From CBDCFV01 sp965216425 (lineage in GTDB: Bacteria; Chloroflexota; Dehalococcoidia; Lucifugimonadales; UBA3495), in assembly GCA_965216425.1 (NCBI GenBank), contig CBDCFV010000005.1, positions 372,001-436,000 of the forward strand: a DNA stretch of 64,000 nt. The letters are read 5' to 3'. Shown in pieces: positions 60,003 to 64,000 of this stretch; position 1 is the stretch's first letter; the number at the start of each line of letters is the position of its first letter. Position numbers and translations under genes: made by a program. The notes under the pieces are model-generated. The model did not search any database. It was not told where the DNA came from and saw nothing but the letters and a program-made list of their open reading frames with translations.

Positions 60003-60800
60003 ATGGACCTTGGACTTCAAGATAAAGTAGCAATAATCACCGGCGGCAGTGACGGCATTGGAAAGGCCGCGGCTCTCAGCATGTCCAAAGAGGGCGCTAA
60101 CGTCGTAATCGTGGCCCGTGGCCAGGAAATGCTCGACCAAGCCGCCGAAGAAATCAGGGCCGCAACAGAAGGCGTCGTTGTGCCCATCTCCGCCGACGTA
60201 ACCGGCTCCGACACTGCCGAGCGGGTAGTGCAGACTGCCCTGGACCGGTTCGGGCGGCTGGACATTCTGGTCAACAACGCCGGCACCTCCATGGCCAAGG
60301 GGTTCGAACAGGTGAGTCAAGAGGACTGGGAGTTCGACTTCGAGTTGAAGGTTTGGGGCGCGATCCGGCTCATCCAACAGTCCATCCCGGAAATGCGCAA
60401 AGTGCGCGGCGGCCGCATCATCAACGTGACCAACTTGGGAGGCCGCACCCCCGGCGCAAACTCCATGCCCACCTCCATCTCCCGGGCCGCCGGAATAGCC
60501 ATCACCAAGGGCCTTTCCAAGGACTTGGCCCAAGACAACATCCTGGTGTCCACCGTATGTATCGGCTTGATCAAGAGCGGCCAGCACCGCAACAGGTACG
60601 AGGCCCGGTTGCAGACCGAGCCCGGCTTGGCGGAGGACGCATTCTACGACCAGTTGGCCCAAGGCCGATCGGTCCCCATCGGGCGGGTTGGCGAACCTGA
60701 AGAAGCCGGCGACGTAATCGCCTTCCTGGCCTCCGACAGGGCCAGCTATCTGACCGGCATCGCGGTCAACATCGACGGCGGTGTGTCAGCAGTCGTTTAA
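60003..60800 (+). CDS. SDR-family protein with altered active site
   Basis: The 265-residue Rossmann-fold protein has the cofactor motif ITGGSDGIGKA near residues 12-22, DILVNNAGTS near 84-93 and a C-terminal LASDRASYLTGIAVNIDGG. The catalytic YxxxK of classical short-chain dehydrogenases is replaced: the aligned segment is TSISRAAG, with Thr for Tyr and Arg for Lys. Redox catalysis is therefore doubtful and a related non-oxidoreductase or unusual reaction is possible. ATG 60003 has AGGAGT 8 nt upstream; an in-frame upstream ATG-less stretch is rejected. Confidence 0.85.
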   Translation: MDLGLQDKVAIITGGSDGIGKAAALSMSKEGANVVIVARGQEMLDQAAEEIRAATEGVVVPISADVTGSDTAERVVQTALDRFGRLDILVNNAGTSMAKGFEQVSQEDWEFDFELKVWGAIRLIQQSIPEMRKVRGGRIINVTNLGGRTPGANSMPTSISRAAGIAITKGLSKDLAQDNILVSTVCIGLIKSGQHRNRYEARLQTEPGLAEDAFYDQLAQGRSVPIGRVGEPEEAGDVIAFLASDRASYLTGIAVNIDGGVSAVV

Positions 60801-60887
60801 AACGGTGGTTAGTGGCCAACGGCCACTGCGCGCTGGCCACTGGCTCCTAGTCACTGGCCACTGACAATTAATTTGGAGCGAAGCGAC

Positions 60888-62075
60888 TTGTCTACATCCT
60901 ACCTGAATGAGTTGATGCCATCTTCCAGGATCCTCCTGGGGCCAGGCCCGAGCAGCGTCCATCCCCGAGTTCTTCAGGCAATGACTCTACCCGTTGTTGG
61001 ACACTTGGACCCCGACTTCTTCCAAGTGATGGATGATGTCGCGGAGATGTTGCGCGAGGTGTACCACACCTCCAACGCCATGACGCTGCCCCTTTCCGCC
61101 ACTGGCACCGGCGGCATGGAAGCGGCCTGCGCTAACATCCTGGAGCGCGGCGACACCATGATCGTTTGCCGCAACGGATACTTCGGCGCACGTCTGGCGG
61201 ACATCGCCGAGCGGTGCGGTGCCGAGACCCACATCGTGGACGCTCAGTGGGGCAAGCCCGTGGCATTGGAAGACCTTGCCGCCGAGCTTGAGAAACACTC
61301 AAGAGTCAAGGCCGTGGGCGTAGTCCATGGTGAGACCTCCACCGGCGTGCTGACCCCCCTGCAGGACATCGTCGAGCTCGCCCACCGGCACGGCGCGTTG
61401 GTGATTGTCGACGCAGTCACCTCTCTCGGCAGCCATGACATACGGTTGGACGACTGGGACATAGACGTGTCCTACAGTGCCTCCCAGAAGTGCTTGGGCG
61501 CCCCTCCCGGCCTGTCTCCTGTCAGCTTCGGTCCCCGCGCCATGGAAGTGGTCAATAACCGCTCCACCAAGGTGCAGAGTTTCTACTTCAGCATCAAGGA
61601 CTTGGAAAGCTACTGGTCTCAGTCCAGGGCCTACCACCACACATCCCCCATCTCCATGACCTACGCCTTCCGCGAAGCCCTCCGTATGCTTATGGAGGAA
61701 GGGCTGGAGGCCAGGTTTGAACGCCACGCCCGCGTCGCCTCCGCTTTGCGCGCGGGACTGCAGGCCATCGGCGTCGGCTTACTGGCCGACCAGGACCACC
61801 GGCTCAACCCCCTGACCACCGCCGTTATCCCCGACGGCATCGACGACGCCACCGTCCGGGCCGCCCTGCTCCGTGACTACAACATCGAGGTCGGCGGAGG
61901 GCTGGGAGAACTCCGCGGAAAGGTGTGGCGCATCGGTCTGATGGGCGACTCAGCCCGCGAGACCAACGTCTTCGCGCTGCTCTCTGCCCTGGAACGAATA
62001 TTCACGACCCAAGGCTACGAAATAGCCCAAGGCGCCAGCCTGGCAGCCGCCCAGCAGGCGTTGGCTAACGACTAG
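60888..62075 (+). CDS. Class V PLP aminotransferase (second AGT-like enzyme)
   Basis: The ~395-residue enzyme has the AGT-type ILLGPGPSSVHPRVLQAM near residues 14-31, SATGTGGMEAACANIL near 64-79, DAVTSLGSHDIRLDDWDIDV and the Schiff-base lysine in YSASQKCLGAPPG. It likely transaminates alanine or serine with glyoxylate or pyruvate. TTG 60888 with GGAG upstream is the chosen start; ATG 60915 also works. Compared with the enzyme at 3906-5018 it has a longer C-terminus. It sits two genes from glcF, which fits glyoxylate metabolism. Confidence 0.87.
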   Translation: MSTSYLNELMPSSRILLGPGPSSVHPRVLQAMTLPVVGHLDPDFFQVMDDVAEMLREVYHTSNAMTLPLSATGTGGMEAACANILERGDTMIVCRNGYFGARLADIAERCGAETHIVDAQWGKPVALEDLAAELEKHSRVKAVGVVHGETSTGVLTPLQDIVELAHRHGALVIVDAVTSLGSHDIRLDDWDIDVSYSASQKCLGAPPGLSPVSFGPRAMEVVNNRSTKVQSFYFSIKDLESYWSQSRAYHHTSPISMTYAFREALRMLMEEGLEARFERHARVASALRAGLQAIGVGLLADQDHRLNPLTTAVIPDGIDDATVRAALLRDYNIEVGGGLGELRGKVWRIGLMGDSARETNVFALLSALERIFTTQGYEIAQGASLAAAQQALAND

Positions 62076-62087
62076 GTGCGGCGCACG

Positions 62088-62639
62088 ATGACTACCAAGC
62101 ACAAGCTGGTTACCGCCGACGAAATGCTCCTGATACCGTATGAAGGTAGCAGGTATGAGTTGATTCGGGGTGTGTTGAGTGAGAAAGTGGCTCCAGGGTA
62201 TTTGCACGGATTTGTAGGCGGTAGAATTAGCGGTCTGCTTTTCTTGTACAGCGAGTCCATCGGCTATGACGGTCTTTGCGTCGAATCTCATTATCGGCTG
62301 GAAAGCCGCCCCGACACAGTTCGTGCACCTCACGTGTCCTGGATTTCCCCTGGGCGTGTACCGCAAGACACCGTAGGCTACCCGGAACTGGCCCCTGACT
62401 TGGCCGTGGAGATCAAGTCGCCCAGCAACACTTATGCGGAATTGGCTGACAAGGCGGCGATGTGGCTCAGGTACGGGTCGCGTCAAGTATGGATGGCCGA
62501 CCCGGGCCGTGTGACCGTCACAGTGTACCGCCCTGGCATTGACCCGATGACTTTGACTGAGGACGACGAACTGGATGGGGGAGATCTGCTCCCCGGCTTC
62601 TCTACTCCCGTTTGGAAGCTGTTTCGCCAACAGAAATAA
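62088..62639 (+). CDS. Uma2-family (DUF820) PD-(D/E)xK-like nuclease
   Basis: The ~183-residue protein matches Uma2: YELIRGVLSEKVAPGYLHGF near residues 20-39 with an E that could be catalytic, a central APHVSWISPGRVP strand, PDLAVEIKSPSNTYAELADK near 105-124 carrying the D...ExK-type metal site, and YGSRQVWMADP. Such proteins are putative restriction-like endonucleases that spread widely in mobile contexts; function is unknown. An upstream in-frame GTG at 62076 is possible. It is 12 nt after the aminotransferase gene. Confidence 0.83.
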   Translation: MTTKHKLVTADEMLLIPYEGSRYELIRGVLSEKVAPGYLHGFVGGRISGLLFLYSESIGYDGLCVESHYRLESRPDTVRAPHVSWISPGRVPQDTVGYPELAPDLAVEIKSPSNTYAELADKAAMWLRYGSRQVWMADPGRVTVTVYRPGIDPMTLTEDDELDGGDLLPGFSTPVWKLFRQQK

Positions 62640-62682
62640 TGGAGAAGCCGGCATTCCCCGTTAGTCGGCTGCTCTCCATTAT

Positions 62683-63969
62683 TTACTCGGCCCGGTAAGC
62701 CTCGTCCAGAAGGTCCACCACATGGATCACCCTGCCGGACCTGCCAATTTCCCTCAGCCCCTGCTCCAATTGCATCATGCAGCCGGGATTCGCCGTAACT
62801 ACCTGCTCCGCTTCCGTATCGGCAATGTTGCCCATCTTGGTGGCCAGGATTTTGGACGACAATTCCCTTTGCAACATGGAATAAGTCCCCGCGCCCCCGC
62901 AGCACCTCGAAGCCTGCTCCATCTCCACCAACTCAATCCCTGGAATGGCGTTCAAAATAGCCCTGGGCGCGACCGTAATACGCTGGGCGTGGGCCAAGTG
63001 GCACGGGTCTTGGTAGGTAATCCTGCGTCGCACGGACGCCTTGGGCGGATCGAAAGGCAGGGACACCAGCAACTCGGTGATGTCCTTGGTCAACTCGCCG
63101 AATCGCCTCGCGGGTTCGGCGTACCGGGGATCATCCTTAAGCAGGTCGTCATATTCCTTCATGGCCGAGCCGCATCCGGCCGACGCCGTAACGATTACGT
63201 CCACTCCCGCCGCTAAGAAAACGTCGATGTTGCGGCGGGCCATGCTCCTCGCGTACTCCAGGTCCCCGGCGTGTACGTTAAGGGCGCCGCAGCAGCCCTG
63301 CCCTGCCGGGACCACCACGTCGCACCCGTTCCGGGTCAGCACTCCCACCGTAGCCCGCATGGTGTCGCCCTGCATCAACGGCATCACGCACCCCGACAGA
63401 AGCCCCACTGTCAGCTTTCTGTCCGATACCGCCTTGTATGTCCGCCCGTCAGCATTGAAAAATGGCCCGCTGAACGCCGGCAGTTGCGCTTCCAGCTTGT
63501 CTACCCTGCCTGGCAGCACCCGGAGAACGCCGCTCCGCCGCACCAGCGTCTGCAAACCGGCCTTCTGATAAACCCGCGCAAGCTGCGCCCCCAAACGCAG
63601 CCGCCCCGGATGCGGCAGCGCCCCTCGCAGGAACAACCTGCTGACCCAACGCTGCTTGGCCGGCCTCTGGTCCTGCGCCGCGACTTGGGCCCTGGTGTTG
63701 GCCATAATCCGTCCGTAGGGAACACCCGACGGGCAGACTGCTTCGCAGGCGCGGCACTGGAGGCACATGTCCCAGTGCGACACCACCCGGGGGTTGATGG
63801 CCAGCCGGCCCTCATTCACCGCCTTCATCAGGGCAATGCGACCCCGGGGCGACTCGGCTTCCAACGACAGCTCGCCGTAGGTGGGACACGCGCTGATGCA
63901 CAACCCGCAATGGACGCAACGGTACATGTCGGCCTCTGCCGGAGCATCAACCCCGATGAAGCCGCTCAC
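62683..63969 (-). CDS. glcF: Glycolate oxidase iron-sulfur subunit
   Basis: GlcF carries electrons from the flavin subunits of glycolate oxidase to the quinone pool. The 428-residue protein has two 4Fe-4S motifs, YRCVHCGLCISACPTYGE near residues 16-33 and MCLQCRACEAVCPSGVPYG near 67-85, followed by two CCG domains: GCVMPL with GQGCCGALN and YQDPCHLAHAQ with SRCCGGAGTY. The reaction may instead concern other 2-hydroxy acids such as lactate. ATG 63969 is 31 nt from the window end, so an upstream glcD/glcE gene is likely but cut off. Confidence 0.92.
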   Translation of the reverse strand: MSGFIGVDAPAEADMYRCVHCGLCISACPTYGELSLEAESPRGRIALMKAVNEGRLAINPRVVSHWDMCLQCRACEAVCPSGVPYGRIMANTRAQVAAQDQRPAKQRWVSRLFLRGALPHPGRLRLGAQLARVYQKAGLQTLVRRSGVLRVLPGRVDKLEAQLPAFSGPFFNADGRTYKAVSDRKLTVGLLSGCVMPLMQGDTMRATVGVLTRNGCDVVVPAGQGCCGALNVHAGDLEYARSMARRNIDVFLAAGVDVIVTASAGCGSAMKEYDDLLKDDPRYAEPARRFGELTKDITELLVSLPFDPPKASVRRRITYQDPCHLAHAQRITVAPRAILNAIPGIELVEMEQASRCCGGAGTYSMLQRELSSKILATKMGNIADTEAEQVVTANPGCMMQLEQGLREIGRSGRVIHVVDLLDEAYRAE

Positions 63970-64000
63970 CGGCGTCGCGCTCCCCGCGTGCAGGTGTGCG

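Noticed and set aside
60801..60872. Repeated GGCCACTG motifs between the SDR and aminotransferase genes
   Set aside because: A few degenerate copies of a short word with no symmetry or recurrence elsewhere in the window; too little to call an element.

Overview
The window looks like a chromosomal segment from an uncultured-type Chloroflexota bacterium, most likely Dehalococcoidia/SAR202-like. This placement is an inference with no marker gene behind it. It rests on moderately high GC, frequent TTG/GTG starts, lipoprotein binding proteins with a charged Val-Glu-Lys repeat linker, a DUF1015 protein, a DUF2236 oxygenase, DUF1501/DUF1800 proteins, a T-box-controlled trp operon, and an interspersed palindromic repeat (core ATTCCCGCGCAGGCGGGAAT) in intergenic regions and inside two genes.

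Layout. 0.2-5 kb: argJ, DUF1015, a PaREP1/HEPN-like protein, a coiled-coil protein and a class V aminotransferase. 5.4-13.6 kb: two consecutive family-5 (oligopeptide-type) ABC import cassettes, each with a lipoprotein binding protein and two permeases but no ATPase. 13.7-18 kb: SMP-30-like lactonase, crotonase, TlyA methyltransferase, a two-gene DUF4258-like/DUF2283 pair, rhomboid and PncC. 18.2-23.7 kb: HicA with a frameshifted HicB, penicillin-acylase-family hydrolase, MBL hydrolase, VOC protein, AbrB-like regulator and GYD protein. 23.9-31.6 kb: a cobalamin-riboswitch-led cluster (ChuX-like gene, cobB, cobO, cobT, cobS, cbiB, cobD) with a DUF433/DUF5615 toxin-antitoxin pair inside it. 31.7-41.4 kb: hemerythrin-like protein, PPOX flavoprotein, M16 peptidase, decayed insertion sequences, NHL protein, DUF1800 and DUF1501. 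41.7-45.9 kb: an MMPL transporter gene with two compensating frameshifts plus a DUF2236 oxygenase, bounded by about 230-250 bp direct repeats. 46-48.8 kb: crotonase, SLC13-like transporter, cupin, then a 187-bp MITE-like element.

49-56.3 kb: a Trp-specific T-box leader and trpE-G-[ParD/ParE-like pair]-D-C-F-B; no trpA is visible. 56.5-60 kb: SNase-like protein, a DUF4325/HATPase pair, and an apparently complete IS4-type element with an 11-bp target duplication. 60-64 kb: SDR, a second AGT-like aminotransferase, a Uma2 protein and glcF, cut off at its upstream neighbour.

Themes: two biosynthetic operons controlled by RNA elements (B12 riboswitch, T-box) each carry an embedded toxin-antitoxin pair whose upstream start codon is non-canonical; palindromic repeats have become part of protein-coding sequence; and several frameshifts fall in or beside homopolymer runs, so some apparent pseudogenes may be assembly errors.
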